From: Streptomyces mutabilis
Lineage (GTDB): Bacteria > Actinomycetota > Actinomycetes > Streptomycetales > Streptomycetaceae
Length of the DNA stretch: 64,000 bases
Assembly: GCF_014649815.1 (NCBI RefSeq)
Contig: NZ_BMTT01000003.1
Location: 472,416 to 536,415, forward strand
Direction of reading: 5' to 3'
Shown piece after piece: positions 8,492 to 19,292 of the stretch. The translations under genes were made by a program, and so were the position numbers. Each line of letters opens with the position of its first letter. Position 1 is the first letter of the stretch. Below the pieces are notes generated by a model. It worked only from the letters and a program-made list of their open reading frames with translations. It was not told the DNA's origin and searched no databases.

Positions 8492-9334
8492 TCACAAAGT
8501 GCGCAAACTTTTCGAATGTGCTTTCCCGGAGTGGCCGTGCCGGACCACCGACGCCGCTCGACCCGGCGGCTCCGCGGCCCGGGCGAGGGAGCGGCGGTCG
8601 TGGTGCCGACCCGACGGGACCGCGGGGCGCACCTCCACCTCGGCGGTCAGCCCCCGGGTCGACGCCACCCGCCACACGGAGGCGAGCAGGGTGTCCTCGC
8701 CCACGAACGCGGCGGCCGTGCCCACCGCCCGCTCCCCGCTCAGGTAGCGGATGCGGACCGGCTGGACCGGCACCCCGGCGTCCAGCGCAGCCTGGAAGAC
8801 GGCCCGGCGGAAGCGGCCCCGGGCGCGTCCGCACCAGGTGCTGCCCTCGGGGAAGGCGGCGACCGCGGCACCCGCGCGCAGTGCCCGCGCGATCACGGCG
8901 ACCGTGTCGGGCAGCGCCCGCAGCCGGTCCCGTTGGATGAACAGCACGCCCGAGCGCGCGGCCAGCGTACCCGCCACCGGCCAGCACCGGACCTCGCTCT
9001 TGGCCAGCATCCGGGCGGGGCGCACGGCGGCGAGCAGCGGGACGTCGAGCCAGGAGACGTGGTTGGCGACGAGGAGCAGTCCGCCTTCGGGCGGGGCGGC
9101 ACCCGTGAAACGGACCCGGACACCGGCGGCCCGCACGATCCAGCGGCACCAGAACCGCACCAGGACGGCGGGGACGCGGGTGCGCAGCGGCGTGGCGACG
9201 ACCGCGACGCCGGCGACGAGCAGCACGACGACCGCCGTGAGCCGCAGGACGGCACTCGGCAGGGCCCTCGCGGCCGTGAGTGGCTCCACACACGTCCCCG
9301 GCGTGCAGGGCGCGCTGGGCAGCCAGGCGCTCAT
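8492..9334 (-). CDS. olsA: OlsA-like 1-acyl-sn-glycerol-3-phosphate (lyso-lipid) acyltransferase
   Basis: A 280-residue PlsC-type acyltransferase with an N-terminal hydrophobic segment (VLRLTAVVVLLVAGVAVVATP). It carries the catalytic H-x4-D motif in NHVSWLD and the substrate motif FPEGSTW. The upstream gene encodes an OlsB-like GNAT, and the stop and start codons overlap (TGATG, position 9334). This supports the second step of ornithine lipid synthesis, acylation of lyso-ornithine lipid; a general phosphatidic acid role is the alternative. The internal ATG at 9334 is chosen because of the overlap. Confidence 0.82.
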   Translation of the reverse strand: MSAWLPSAPCTPGTCVEPLTAARALPSAVLRLTAVVVLLVAGVAVVATPLRTRVPAVLVRFWCRWIVRAAGVRVRFTGAAPPEGGLLLVANHVSWLDVPLLAAVRPARMLAKSEVRCWPVAGTLAARSGVLFIQRDRLRALPDTVAVIARALRAGAAVAAFPEGSTWCGRARGRFRRAVFQAALDAGVPVQPVRIRYLSGERAVGTAAAFVGEDTLLASVWRVASTRGLTAEVEVRPAVPSGRHHDRRSLARAAEPPGRAASVVRHGHSGKAHSKSLRTL

Positions 9335-10104
9335 CAGGCCGGGACGAGCGAGAGGAAGTGCCGCAGGTAGCGCGGGTCGACCCGGTTCATCGGCAGCAGC
9401 ACGTACAGGTCGGCGACGCCGAAGTCCACGTCGTGCGCGGGCTCGCCGCAGACCCAGGCGCCGAGGCGGAGGTAGCCGCGCAGCAGGGCCGGGAGTTCGC
9501 TGCGGCCGACGGGCGCCGAGGCGCGCGGGAGCCAGGGGAGCAGCGGCCGCACCCGGTACTCCTCGGGCGCGAGGTGCTTGGCCCGCACCCGGTTCCAGGT
9601 GCCGGCGGCGAGGGCGCCGCCGTCGGCGAGTGGGACGGAGCAGCAGCCGGCCAGCCACTCGTGGCCCCGCTCGGTCATGTAGCGGGCTATGCCGGCCCAG
9701 ATGAGCCCGACGACGGCACCGTCGCGGTGGTCGGGGTGCACGCAGGAGCGGCCGACCTCGACCAGGCCGGGCCGGATGGCGTCCAGCGCCGTCAGGTCGA
9801 ACTCGCTCTCCGCGTAGAGCCGTCCGGCGATCGCGGCACGCTCGGGCGGCAGCAGGCGATAGGTGCCGACGACCTGCCCGGTAGTCTCCTCGCGCACCAG
9901 CAGGTGGTCGCAGTACGCGTCGAAGGGATCGATGTCGTGTCCGGGCTGCGGGCTCGACAGCAGGGCACCCATCTCCCCCGCGAAGACGTCGTGCCGCAGT
10001 CGCTGCGCGGCCCGCACGTCCTCCTCGTCCCGGGCGAGGGTGACGGTGTAGCGGTGGGGCGCTGTGGGCTTCGGGGGGCGGTCAGCGGTCAGTACGCCGG
10101 TCAT
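9334..10104 (-). CDS. olsB: OlsB-like ornithine-acyl-ACP N-acyltransferase (GNAT)
   Basis: A 256-residue member of the hemolysin-like/OlsB GNAT family. Seen: LRHDVFAGEMGA, the DPFDAYCDHLLVRE block, TGQVVGTYRLLPPE and VEVGRSCVHPDHRDG, all typical of OlsB. OlsB acylates ornithine with 3-hydroxyacyl-ACP to give lyso-ornithine lipid. Pairing with a PlsC-type olsA in one coupled transcript is the classical ols arrangement. The start at 10104 has GGAGAG about 6 nt upstream; longer upstream frames are intergenic. Ornithine lipids in Streptomyces are established knowledge, but the assignment here is by family. Confidence 0.82.
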   Translation of the reverse strand: MTGVLTADRPPKPTAPHRYTVTLARDEEDVRAAQRLRHDVFAGEMGALLSSPQPGHDIDPFDAYCDHLLVREETTGQVVGTYRLLPPERAAIAGRLYAESEFDLTALDAIRPGLVEVGRSCVHPDHRDGAVVGLIWAGIARYMTERGHEWLAGCCSVPLADGGALAAGTWNRVRAKHLAPEEYRVRPLLPWLPRASAPVGRSELPALLRGYLRLGAWVCGEPAHDVDFGVADLYVLLPMNRVDPRYLRHFLSLVPA

Positions 10105-10245
10105 GGGTGCTCTCCTGGTCGCAAGGCGGTTCCGTGGACCGCGGGGCGGGTCCGCCACAGTTCTTCCGATGCCGGCTGTACTGCGCGTGACCACTGCCGG
10201 GAGAGCGGGTGTGCGCTTGCTGAATGCCGGGCGCGCAAGCGAGAC

Positions 10246-10275
10246 GGGGCCGGGAGGAGCACCTCTCCCGGCCCC
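10246..10275. terminator. Terminator downstream of sdhB
   Basis: Perfect 11-bp arms (GGGGCCGGGAG / CTCCCGGCCCC, loop of 8). It sits between the end of the sdhCAB operon and the start of olsB. A second hairpin (CGCTTGC / GCAAGCG, 10214-10241) lies directly beside it. Confidence 0.7.
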
Positions 10276-10320
10276 GCCCGTCCGCACCTTCCGGCGAACG
10301 TTCGGTCGTACTCGGTCGTG

Positions 10321-11066
10321 CTAGCGCTTCGCCGCCTTCCGGGTGGCCCGCAGCCACTCCTTGTTCATGCTGGTGATGGACACCAGTGGAATGCCCTTCG
10401 GGCAAGCGGTCGCGCACTCGCCGGCCAGCGTGCAGCCGCCGAACCCCTCGTCGTCCATCTGCGCCACCATGTCCAGCACCCGCGTCTCCCGCTCGGGTGC
10501 GCCCTGCGGCAGCACGTTCAGGTGGTTGACCTTCGCGGACGTGAACAGCATCGCCGCACCGTTCGGGCAAGCGGCGACACACGCGCCGCAGCCGATGCAC
10601 TCGGCGTGCTCGAAGGCGAAGTCCGCGTCCGGCTTGGGCACCGGTGTGGCGTGGGCCTCGGGGGCGGCGCCGGTCGGCGCGGTGATGTAGCCACCGGCCT
10701 GAATGATCCGGTCGAAGGCCGACCGGTCGACGACCAGATCCTTCACGACCGGGAAGGCGGCGGCCCGCCACGGCTCGACGTCGATGGTGTCGCCGTCCTC
10801 GAAGGACCGCATGTGCAGCTGGCAGGTGGTGGTGCGCTCGGGACCGTGGGCATCGCCGTTGATGACCAGGGAGCAGGCGCCGCAGATGCCCTCGCGGCAG
10901 TCGTGGTCGAAGGCGACCGGCTCCTCGCCTTCGAGGATGAGTTCCTCGTTGAGGGTGTCGAGCATCTCCAGGAAGGACATGTCCGGCGAGATTCCGTCCA
11001 CCTCGTACGTGGACATGGCGCCTTCGGCGTCGGCGTTCTTCTGCCGCCAGACGCGCAGGGTGAGCT

Positions 11067-11070
<4 letters not shown>
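10321..11070 (-). CDS. sdhB: Succinate dehydrogenase iron-sulfur subunit
   Basis: A 249-residue electron-transfer subunit. The N-terminal [2Fe-2S] domain has [10 protein letters not shown] and a later Cys in RTTTC. The C-terminal part has the [4Fe-4S] cluster ligands [12 protein letters not shown] and the [3Fe-4S]/[4Fe-4S] ligands [12 protein letters not shown]. The start overlaps the sdhA stop by four bases (ATGA), so the two subunits are made in step. Gene order sdhC-sdhA-sdhB with one membrane subunit is the menaquinone-linked (type B) arrangement. A fumarate reductase direction is possible in principle. Confidence 0.93.
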
Positions 11071-13016
<1,946 letters not shown>

Positions 13017-13017
13017 G

Positions 13018-13725
13018 TCAGCTCACCACTCCGGTCATGACGCCCACGGGTACGGCTACGAAGCCCACCGTGAGCAGCAGCGCGAGGACGTTCGCGACGG
13101 TCTTCAGGGCGCGGTCGCGGGTGCGGCTGCCGGCGCCGAGGGTCTGGGCGGCGGACCAGAAGCCGTGCCGGACGTGCATGCCGACGGCGAGCACGGCGAC
13201 GATGTAGATGACGTTCCCGTACCAGGTGGAGAAGGTGTCCACGACGTTCTGGTAGGGCTTGCCCGTCTCGAAGCCGCCGGAGTGCACGGTGCCGGTGGTC
13301 AGGTCCAGGATGTGCCAGACGATGAAGAGGCCGAGGATGATCCCGCCCCAGCGCATGGTGCGGGTCGCGTAGCTCGCCCGCTTCTTCTTGTGCACGTACT
13401 TGCTGGGCCGCGCCTTGATGTCGCGGCGGCTGAGCTGGTACGCGGAAACGGCGTGGGCGACGACGGCGACGACCAGCACCACGCGGACCAGCCACAGCGT
13501 CCACTCGTAGTGCATGAACGGCTCGCCGACCGTGCGCAGCCAGTGGGCGTACCCGTTGAACTCACCGGTCCCGAAGAAGATCTTCAGGTTCCCGATCATG
13601 TGGACGACCAGGTAGAGCAGCATGACGAGCCCGCTGACCGCCATCACTGTCTTCTTGCCGACGGTCGAGTCCCACACGGTGCGCGCCATGGACGGCCGTC
13701 GGTCCGTCCGCGTTGCCAGAGCCAT
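13018..13725 (-). CDS. sdhC: Succinate dehydrogenase cytochrome b subunit
   Basis: A 235-residue membrane anchor with about five hydrophobic segments. Candidate haem ligands are His residues in [28 protein letters not shown] and [11 protein letters not shown]. One fused anchor of this size is typical of type B (di-haem, menaquinone) succinate dehydrogenases. I prefer the ATG at 13725 ([24 protein letters not shown] follows) over one ten codons upstream. No Shine-Dalgarno sequence is visible, so the operon mRNA may be leaderless. It is the first gene of sdhCAB and faces a LysR regulator. Confidence 0.9.
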   Translation of the reverse strand: MALATRTDRRPSMARTVWDSTVGKKTVMAVSGLVMLLYLVVHMIGNLKIFFGTGEFNGYAHWLRTVGEPFMHYEWTLWLVRVVLVVAVVAHAVSAYQLSRRDIKARPSKYVHKKKRASYATRTMRWGGIILGLFIVWHILDLTTGTVHSGGFETGKPYQNVVDTFSTWYGNVIYIVAVLAVGMHVRHGFWSAAQTLGAGSRTRDRALKTVANVLALLLTVGFVAVPVGVMTGVVS

Positions 13726-13784
13726 GTCACTAGACGCTACGGGGCGAGGTGCCATCGGTCCAAGACATGGTCCGCCTTGTTTCC

Positions 13785-13799
13785 ATAGGCTGCGGCTAT
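13785..13799. promoter_or_regulatory. LysR-type T-N11-A operator between sdhC and the lysR gene
   Basis: ATAGGCTGCGGCTAT is an inverted repeat (ATAG / CTAT) that contains the T-N11-A signature of LysR-family sites. It lies 20 bp before the LysR start and 59 bp before the sdhC start, as expected for autoregulation plus control of the divergent operon. Confidence 0.6.
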
Positions 13800-13819
13800 C
13801 GACGGCTTAAGCTGACCTC

Positions 13820-14704
13820 ATGCAGTTGCAGCAGCTCCAGTACTTCGTGGCAGTCGCCGAGACCCGGCACTTCACCCGGGCCGCCGAGACGGTGCACGTG
13901 GCTCAGCCGTCGCTGTCCCAGCAGATCAAGGCGCTGGAGCGGGAGCTGGGCGCGGATCTGTTCCAGCGCGCACGCGGCAACATCACCCTCACCGACGCCG
14001 GGGAGGCCCTGCTCCCGCTGGCCCGGCGCATCCTCGCAGACGCGGACACCGCCCGGCACGAGGTGCTGGAGCTGGTCCAGTTGCGGCGCGGGCGGGTACG
14101 GCTGGGCGCCACGCCGAGCCTGTGCACCGGGCTGCTGCCGGACGTGCTGCGCGCCTTCCACGACCGGTACCCCGGCATCCGGCTCATGATCGAGGAGGGC
14201 GGCTCGCACGACCTGGTGCGGGAGCTGGCCCGGGGCGCGCTGGACCTGGCGCTGGTGGTGCTTCCGCTGCCCACCGCGTCGCCGGCGCTGACGACGGTGG
14301 AGCTGCTGCGGGAGGACCTGGTGGTGGTGTCGTCCCCGGAGGCCCCCCGGCCGGGCGACGGGCGGCGCGCCGTACGCATCGCCGACCTCGAGGGAGAGCG
14401 CCTGGTGATGTTCCGGCACGGGTACGACCTGCGGGAGCTGACGGTGGCGGCCTGCCGCGCGGAGGGTTTCGAGCCGGACTTCGCCGTGGAGGGCGGGGAG
14501 ATGGACGCGGTGCTGGGGTTCGTGCGGGCGGGGCTGGGAATGGCGGTGGTGCCGCGGATGGTGGCGGCGCGCTCCGGACGCGGGCTGCGGGTCACTCCGC
14601 TGGCCCGTCCCGGGCTGCACCGGACCATCGCGCTGGCGCATCGCAGCGATGTGGCTCCGCCTCGGGCGGCCCGGGAGTTGCAGCGGATGCTGTTGGAAAG
14701 ATGA
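13820..14704 (+). CDS. LysR family transcriptional regulator, divergent from sdhCAB
   Basis: A 294-residue LysR regulator. The N-terminal winged helix-turn-helix is clear (LQYFVAVAETRHFTRAAETVHVAQPSLSQQIKALE...). The C-terminal co-inducer-binding domain follows from about residue 90 (RLGATPSLCTGLLP onward). It is transcribed away from the succinate dehydrogenase operon over a 94-bp spacer with a T-N11-A palindrome, so control of sdhCAB is the likely role. The ligand cannot be read from sequence. Confidence 0.92.
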   Translation: MQLQQLQYFVAVAETRHFTRAAETVHVAQPSLSQQIKALERELGADLFQRARGNITLTDAGEALLPLARRILADADTARHEVLELVQLRRGRVRLGATPSLCTGLLPDVLRAFHDRYPGIRLMIEEGGSHDLVRELARGALDLALVVLPLPTASPALTTVELLREDLVVVSSPEAPRPGDGRRAVRIADLEGERLVMFRHGYDLRELTVAACRAEGFEPDFAVEGGEMDAVLGFVRAGLGMAVVPRMVAARSGRGLRVTPLARPGLHRTIALAHRSDVAPPRAARELQRMLLER

Positions 14705-14833
14705 GCGCGGGGAGGTGCCCGGCAGCGCCGTTGTGCTCAGCGCCGTTCGGGGGTGCGGGTGATCCGTGGTCGCTCGCACCCGCGCGGCGGAGCCGCATGA
14801 TGCCACAGCCCCCGCGCCCCCTTGGGGGACGCT

Positions 14834-14865
14834 CCCCTGGGCGCCTGTGATCAGGCACCCAGGGG
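14834..14865. terminator. Bidirectional terminator between lysR and rmdA
   Basis: A long stem: CCCCTGGG and GCCTG pair with CAGGC and CCCAGGGG, with one C/A mismatch and a TGAT loop. It ends two bases before the rmdA stop and lies between convergent genes. An extra CCCCC/GGGGG hairpin lies directly 5'. Confidence 0.8.
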
Positions 14866-14867
14866 AC

Positions 14868-17012
14868 CTACGCCGTCGCGTCGACCAGCGCCAGTTCGTG
14901 CAGCCGCTCCGGTGGCCCCGGGCGGGCGTAGTACCAGCCCTGGGCGGTGTCGCAGCCGAGTATGCGCAGTTGCTCGGCCTGGGCGCCGGTCTCCACGCCC
15001 TCCACGGTGACCGTGAGGTCGAGGCTGTGGGCCAGGGCGACGATGCCTTCGACGATCTTGAGGTCGACGGGGTCGGCCGGGAACTGCTGCATGCTCTGGG
15101 TGAAGGAGCGGTCCAGCTTGAGGACGCTCACCGGGAGCCGGCGCAGGTTGGCGAGGTTGGAGTAACCGGTGCCGAAGTCGTCGAGGGCGATGTCCACTCC
15201 CAACTCGGCCAGGCGGCGCAGCGGTTTCAGGAGGTCGTCGTCGGCGCCGATGAGGGCCGACTCCGTCACCTCCAGGCACAGCGCGTCGGGGGCGACGCCC
15301 GTCCGCTCCAGGATGTCGACGGTGTCCTGGACCAGGCCGGGGTGGGTGAGCTGGCACGGCGAGAGGTTCACGTTGATGCGCAACGGCCCGGCGGTGGTCG
15401 CACCGCCGTGGCGCTCCCGCCAGTCGCGGGCCTGCCGCACGGACTGTTCCAGGACCCAGCGGCCGAGCGGAACGATCAGCCCCGTGTGCTCGGCGAGGGG
15501 GATGAAGCGGTCCGGGCCGAGCACGCCGTGCTGCGGGTGCAGCCAGCGCACCAGTGCCTCGGCGCCGCGCACACTGCCGTCGCCGAGGTGGACCAGCGGC
15601 TGGTACTCGATGAAGAACTCACCGCGTTCCAGGGCGGCCGGCAGCGCGGTCGTCAGGCCGTGGCGGGTGATGACCCGGGCGTCGGCCTCCGGGTCGGCCA
15701 GCTCGAACCGGTTGCCGCCCGCCGATTTGGCCCGGTACATGGTGATGTCGGCGCTGCGCAGCACCTCTGCGGGGCTGCGCTCGCCCGCCGGGCCCTCGAC
15801 GACGCCGATGCTGCCGCGCACGGTCAGTTCGCGGCCGTCGACACTGACCGGGGCCAGCAACGCGTTCATGATGCGCCCGGCGAGTTCGTCCACCTCGTGC
15901 CGGGTGTCGGGGCCCGTGGTCAGCGCCACGAACTCGTCGCCGCCGAGCCGGGCGACCATCTCGCCGGGCGCGGTGGCACAGGCCTGCAGCCGGTCCGCCA
16001 CTTCCACGAGGAGGCGGTCGCCGGCCGCGTGGCCGAGGCTGTCGTTGACGGCCTTGAAGCCGTCGAGGTCGAGGTAGCACAGGCCGAAGCGCTGTCCGGG
16101 GCCCGCGTTCAGGGCCTTCTCCAGGCGTTCGAAGAAGAAGCTGCGGTTGGGCAGGCCGGTCAGCGCGTCGTGCGTGGCCTCGTAGCGCAGCCGCAGGTTG
16201 AGCAGCCGGCGCTCGGTGGTGTCCTCCATCAACGCGAGCTGGTACTGCGGGACGCCGTCGGCGTCCCGCAGGAGGGAGACGGTGAGGTTGGTCCACAGGA
16301 CGGTGCCGTCGGGCCGGTAGAAGGCCTTCTCCACGTGGTAGTGCTCGCGCTCGCCGCGCACCAGCTCGTCGTAGAGCCGCCAGGTCTGGGGCGCGTCGTC
16401 GGGGTGCGACCACTCCCGGACCTTGCGGCCGCGCATCGTCCGGTCGGTGATGCCGAACATGCGCATCAGCGCCCCGTTGACCTGGAGGACGTTGCCGTCC
16501 AGGTCGGCGATGCCGATGCCTATGGCGGCGCCCTCGAAGACCGCGCGGAAGCGGGCCTCGCTGGCGTGCAGGGCCTCCGCCACCACGCCCTGCGCCTTCA
16601 GTGCGGCCTGGGCGATGGCCTCCTGTTCGGTCAGGGTCCGGGCGCGCAGTGCCCCGGCGAACCCGGCCGCCATGGCGTGCTGGAGCCGGGCCGAACGGGC
16701 CCGCAGGTCCTCGGGGTCGCCGTCCTCGCCGCAGTAGAGCACCAGGTAGGCGTCCACGCAGTCCAGGGTTCGGGCGAGCGCCTCGGGGTCGGTGCAGTGG
16801 GCGTCGACGAGCGCGGCGCCGACCGCTTGGGCCTCGTCGGCGTCGAAGCTCCGGGCCCGCAGCGCTCGGCGCAGTCTGCGGGCCAGCGGCAGCAGTTGTT
16901 CCTCGAACTCGGGCCGGGTCGACGACGTCGAGGTCACCGGGAAGACCGCCCGGCTCCAGATGGTCGCGAACCGTCGCAGTCTGTCCTCCGGCCCGCCCGG
17001 CTGTGCCGTCAC
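14868..17012 (-). CDS. rmdA: PAS-GGDEF-EAL cyclic di-GMP enzyme (RmdA-like)
   Basis: A 714-residue protein. The N-terminal region is of unknown fold (to about residue 150), followed by PAS (about 150-270; FRAVFEGAAIGIGIADLDGNVLQVN), GGDEF (about 285-440; intact RLGGDEFVAL) and EAL (about 455-705; AEALVRWLHP, NVNLSPCQL, LDDFGTGYSNLANLRRLPV). Both active sites look intact, so it may both make and degrade c-di-GMP. In Streptomyces, c-di-GMP binds BldD and controls the switch to sporulation; RmdA is a known enzyme of this architecture. The GTG start at 17012 overlaps the stop of the methyltransferase gene by four bases. Confidence 0.88.
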   Translation of the reverse strand: MTAQPGGPEDRLRRFATIWSRAVFPVTSTSSTRPEFEEQLLPLARRLRRALRARSFDADEAQAVGAALVDAHCTDPEALARTLDCVDAYLVLYCGEDGDPEDLRARSARLQHAMAAGFAGALRARTLTEQEAIAQAALKAQGVVAEALHASEARFRAVFEGAAIGIGIADLDGNVLQVNGALMRMFGITDRTMRGRKVREWSHPDDAPQTWRLYDELVRGEREHYHVEKAFYRPDGTVLWTNLTVSLLRDADGVPQYQLALMEDTTERRLLNLRLRYEATHDALTGLPNRSFFFERLEKALNAGPGQRFGLCYLDLDGFKAVNDSLGHAAGDRLLVEVADRLQACATAPGEMVARLGGDEFVALTTGPDTRHEVDELAGRIMNALLAPVSVDGRELTVRGSIGVVEGPAGERSPAEVLRSADITMYRAKSAGGNRFELADPEADARVITRHGLTTALPAALERGEFFIEYQPLVHLGDGSVRGAEALVRWLHPQHGVLGPDRFIPLAEHTGLIVPLGRWVLEQSVRQARDWRERHGGATTAGPLRINVNLSPCQLTHPGLVQDTVDILERTGVAPDALCLEVTESALIGADDDLLKPLRRLAELGVDIALDDFGTGYSNLANLRRLPVSVLKLDRSFTQSMQQFPADPVDLKIVEGIVALAHSLDLTVTVEGVETGAQAEQLRILGCDTAQGWYYARPGPPERLHELALVDATA

Positions 17013-17821
17013 GCCGTACGCCCCACGCCGGCGAACCCGGAGAACGCGTAAGGGTCCTCTTCCTCCGGTGCCCCCTCCGGCCGCCAGCGCGGCATCGGCA
17101 CCAGCCCGGGCTCCACCATGTCGTACCCCTCGAAGAACCGCGCGATCTCGTCGCGCGAGCGCATGATCAGCGGATTGCGGATGTCCTTGTACACGTCCAC
17201 CGCGCCCCCGGCCCGCTCGGCGGGCAGGGGGATCCCCTCGTACGAGGCGTGCGTGAGGACGAGCAGGCTGCCGGGTGCGAGCGCGTCGCTCAGCTCGGCC
17301 ACCGCCCCGTACGGGTCGTCCGCGTCTTCCACGAAGTGCAGTATGGCAACCAACAGCAGCGCCACCGGCCGATTCAGGTCGATCAGCCGCTCCACCTGGG
17401 GGCTGGAGAGGATCTCCTGCGGCTTCAGGAGGTCGGCGGCCACCACGTCCGCGTCGTCGTTGCCCGCCAGCACGGCCTGGCTGTGCGCGACCGCCACCGG
17501 ATCGTGGTCGACGTAGACGACGCGGGAGCCGGGGCGGCTGCCCGCGGCCACCTCGTGGACGTTGCCGAAGGTGGGAATACCGGAGCCGATGTCCAGGAAC
17601 TGGTCGATGCCCTCGGCGGCGGCGAAGCGCACGGCGCGGCGCATGAACGCCCGGTTCGCCTGCATGATCTTGGGGAGTCCCGGCATGAACTCCATGGCCT
17701 TGCGGGCCGCTTCCCGGTCGACCTCGAAGTTGTGCGAACCGCCCAGGTAGAAGTCGTAGATCCGGGACACGCTGGGCACCGAGATGTCGATGCTGCGAGG
17801 GGCCCAGGCGGGACGCTCCAT
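17009..17821 (-). CDS. SAM-dependent methyltransferase (PF04672 family)
   Basis: A 270-residue protein of the large actinomycete methyltransferase family formerly called DUF574. Seen: SIDISVPSVSRIYDFYLGGSHNFEVDRE, the typical family N terminus; the SAM motif FLDIGSGIPTFGN; VVYVDHDPVAVAH; and a C-terminal FFEGYDMVEPGLV block. The substrate is unknown for the family. The ATG has TTGGAGAG upstream. Its stop overlaps rmdA by four bases, so it is the first gene of a two-gene operon with a c-di-GMP enzyme. Confidence 0.88.
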   Translation of the reverse strand: MERPAWAPRSIDISVPSVSRIYDFYLGGSHNFEVDREAARKAMEFMPGLPKIMQANRAFMRRAVRFAAAEGIDQFLDIGSGIPTFGNVHEVAAGSRPGSRVVYVDHDPVAVAHSQAVLAGNDDADVVAADLLKPQEILSSPQVERLIDLNRPVALLLVAILHFVEDADDPYGAVAELSDALAPGSLLVLTHASYEGIPLPAERAGGAVDVYKDIRNPLIMRSRDEIARFFEGYDMVEPGLVPMPRWRPEGAPEEEDPYAFSGFAGVGRTA

Positions 17822-17870
17822 CTAGCTCTCCAAGGCATAGGCGATCCGGTGTTCGAGCTGAGGCTACTGA

Positions 17871-17889
17871 TCGCCCGCCAAACGGGCGA
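17871..17889. promoter_or_regulatory. Inverted repeat upstream of the methyltransferase-rmdA operon
   Basis: Arms TCGCCCG and CGGGCGA flank CCAAA. The repeat lies about 50 bp upstream of the first start codon. It could be an operator or a leader hairpin; no regulator is known to me for this motif. Confidence 0.35.
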
Positions 17890-18002
17890 GCCGAACCGGA
17901 AATTGACCGTCCGTTCCCGGTCACTGCCTGGGGCACGTGCCAGGTGCCAGGACGAGCCGGAGCGAGCCGAGGAGTCGGGGGCCACGGCACGACACGCGAA
18001 CG

Positions 18003-18040
18003 GGGCCGTCCCCTGCGCCTGGGTGCGGAGGGGACGGCCC
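18003..18040. terminator. Terminator of the repeat-lipoprotein gene
   Basis: Perfect 12-bp arms (GGGCCGTCCCCT / AGGGGACGGCCC) with a 14-nt loop, about 37 bp past the stop at 18077 on the minus strand. Confidence 0.7.
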
Positions 18041-18076
18041 TCGGTCGCGCGCCGGAGGGTGACGGGCGGGAGGCCG

Positions 18077-19027
18077 CTACTTCTTCGGCGCGCCGACCGG
18101 CTTTCCGTCGGGCGAGACGGCGTACCAGGTGCCGCCGACACCCTGGCCGTCGGTGTCGCCGGGCTTCCTGTCACCGGCGAAGGTGTAGACGGGCCAGCAG
18201 TCGACCGTCTGCTGTTCGGCCCCGTCGGGCCGGGTGAAGGTCATCAGGTCCTTCTTCACGACGCCCTCGGTGTCGTCGGGTTCCACGGGCGCCACGACCG
18301 GCCACTTCTCCAGGCACTCGCCGGTGCACGCCGACACCGGCTCCGGCCAGGCCTCGTCCTTCATGAAGCGGTAGACGGTCATACCGTTCAGGTCGACGAC
18401 GATCTCGCCGAGCTTCGGGTCGTCGCGGGTGGACAGTCCGGGCAGGTCGTCCGCCTTGGCCTTCTTGCCGTCGGCGGCGAGCGCGTACCACTTGCCGCCC
18501 ACGCCTTGGCCCTTGACGTCGCCGGCGGCCGCGTCCTTGGCGTAGCGGTAGGCGGGCCAGCCGCCGATGGTCAGCTGCTTGGTGCCGTCGGGCCGGGCGA
18601 CCTCGCCCAGCAGCGCCTTGTCGACGCCCTCGCCGGCCAGCGCGTCGTCGGCGGGTACGGGCGGCCAGGCGGTGGCGCAGTCGCCCTCGCACGTCGTCTC
18701 GGGCGGCTTGGCGGTGTCCTCGTCGAAACGGTAGAGGGTGCGTCCGGCCCCGTCGGTCACCAGCTCACCGATCTCGGCGTCGGTGGAGACGGACAGCTTG
18801 CCCGCGGGCTCCAGCGCGTTCGCCGACGCCTGCGCGCCCGCGCCGGTGCCGGTGCCCAGCCCCTCGCCGGCCCCGGCGCCGATGTCGCCGACGTCTCCGG
18901 GCGCCGCCGTGGCGCTCACGTTCCGGCTGCCGGTGGCACCGCCGCCGTCCTGGCCGCACGCCGTCGTCAGCGCCAGCACCGCCGCAGCGCTCGCCACGAG
19001 TGAGGCGCTCCGCCAGGAGGTCTTCAT
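18077..19027 (-). CDS. Lipoprotein with two secreted-repeat (PF03640-type) domains
   Basis: A 316-residue lipoprotein. The signal peptide ends in ALTTAC (lipobox), then a Gly/Ala-rich spacer, then two homologous repeats at about 75-180 and 185-300. Each repeat has an LYRF or VYRF strand, a conserved cysteine pair before a Trp-Pro (CEGDCATAWPPV; CTGECLEKWPVV), and a GQGVGGKWYAL or GQGVGGTWYAV ending. The repeat family is common in actinobacterial surface proteins and its biochemical role is not settled; the spaced Cys pairs invite a redox or haem role, but that is speculation. The ATG has GGGGATTGACG before it. Confidence 0.85.
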   Translation of the reverse strand: MKTSWRSASLVASAAAVLALTTACGQDGGGATGSRNVSATAAPGDVGDIGAGAGEGLGTGTGAGAQASANALEPAGKLSVSTDAEIGELVTDGAGRTLYRFDEDTAKPPETTCEGDCATAWPPVPADDALAGEGVDKALLGEVARPDGTKQLTIGGWPAYRYAKDAAAGDVKGQGVGGKWYALAADGKKAKADDLPGLSTRDDPKLGEIVVDLNGMTVYRFMKDEAWPEPVSACTGECLEKWPVVAPVEPDDTEGVVKKDLMTFTRPDGAEQQTVDCWPVYTFAGDRKPGDTDGQGVGGTWYAVSPDGKPVGAPKK

Positions 19028-19292
19028 CGTCAATCCCCGATCGTCACGAAGGTGTTGGAGGCGGCGTCGCGCCGCCGCACGACACTGGGTACGCACGCCG
19101 GCGCCGGTTGTGTTCAATCGGGGCGCGGTTTCTTTCCCGGGTCGGCCCGGCCCGGCGGCGCCGTACACGGGTACGACCTGGGCACGAGCCGAGCTGCGCT
19201 GGTCAAACCCCCGACCGACCCCCTTACCCCCTTCGGGTCAATCGTCCGGTAATCGGGACTGTTCCGGCTCGTGCGGGCCTCATGATCTGCTC

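Noticed and set aside
14766-17051. A 761-residue plus-strand frame opposite rmdA
   Set aside because: Antisense shadow; the minus strand carries intact PAS, GGDEF and EAL motifs.
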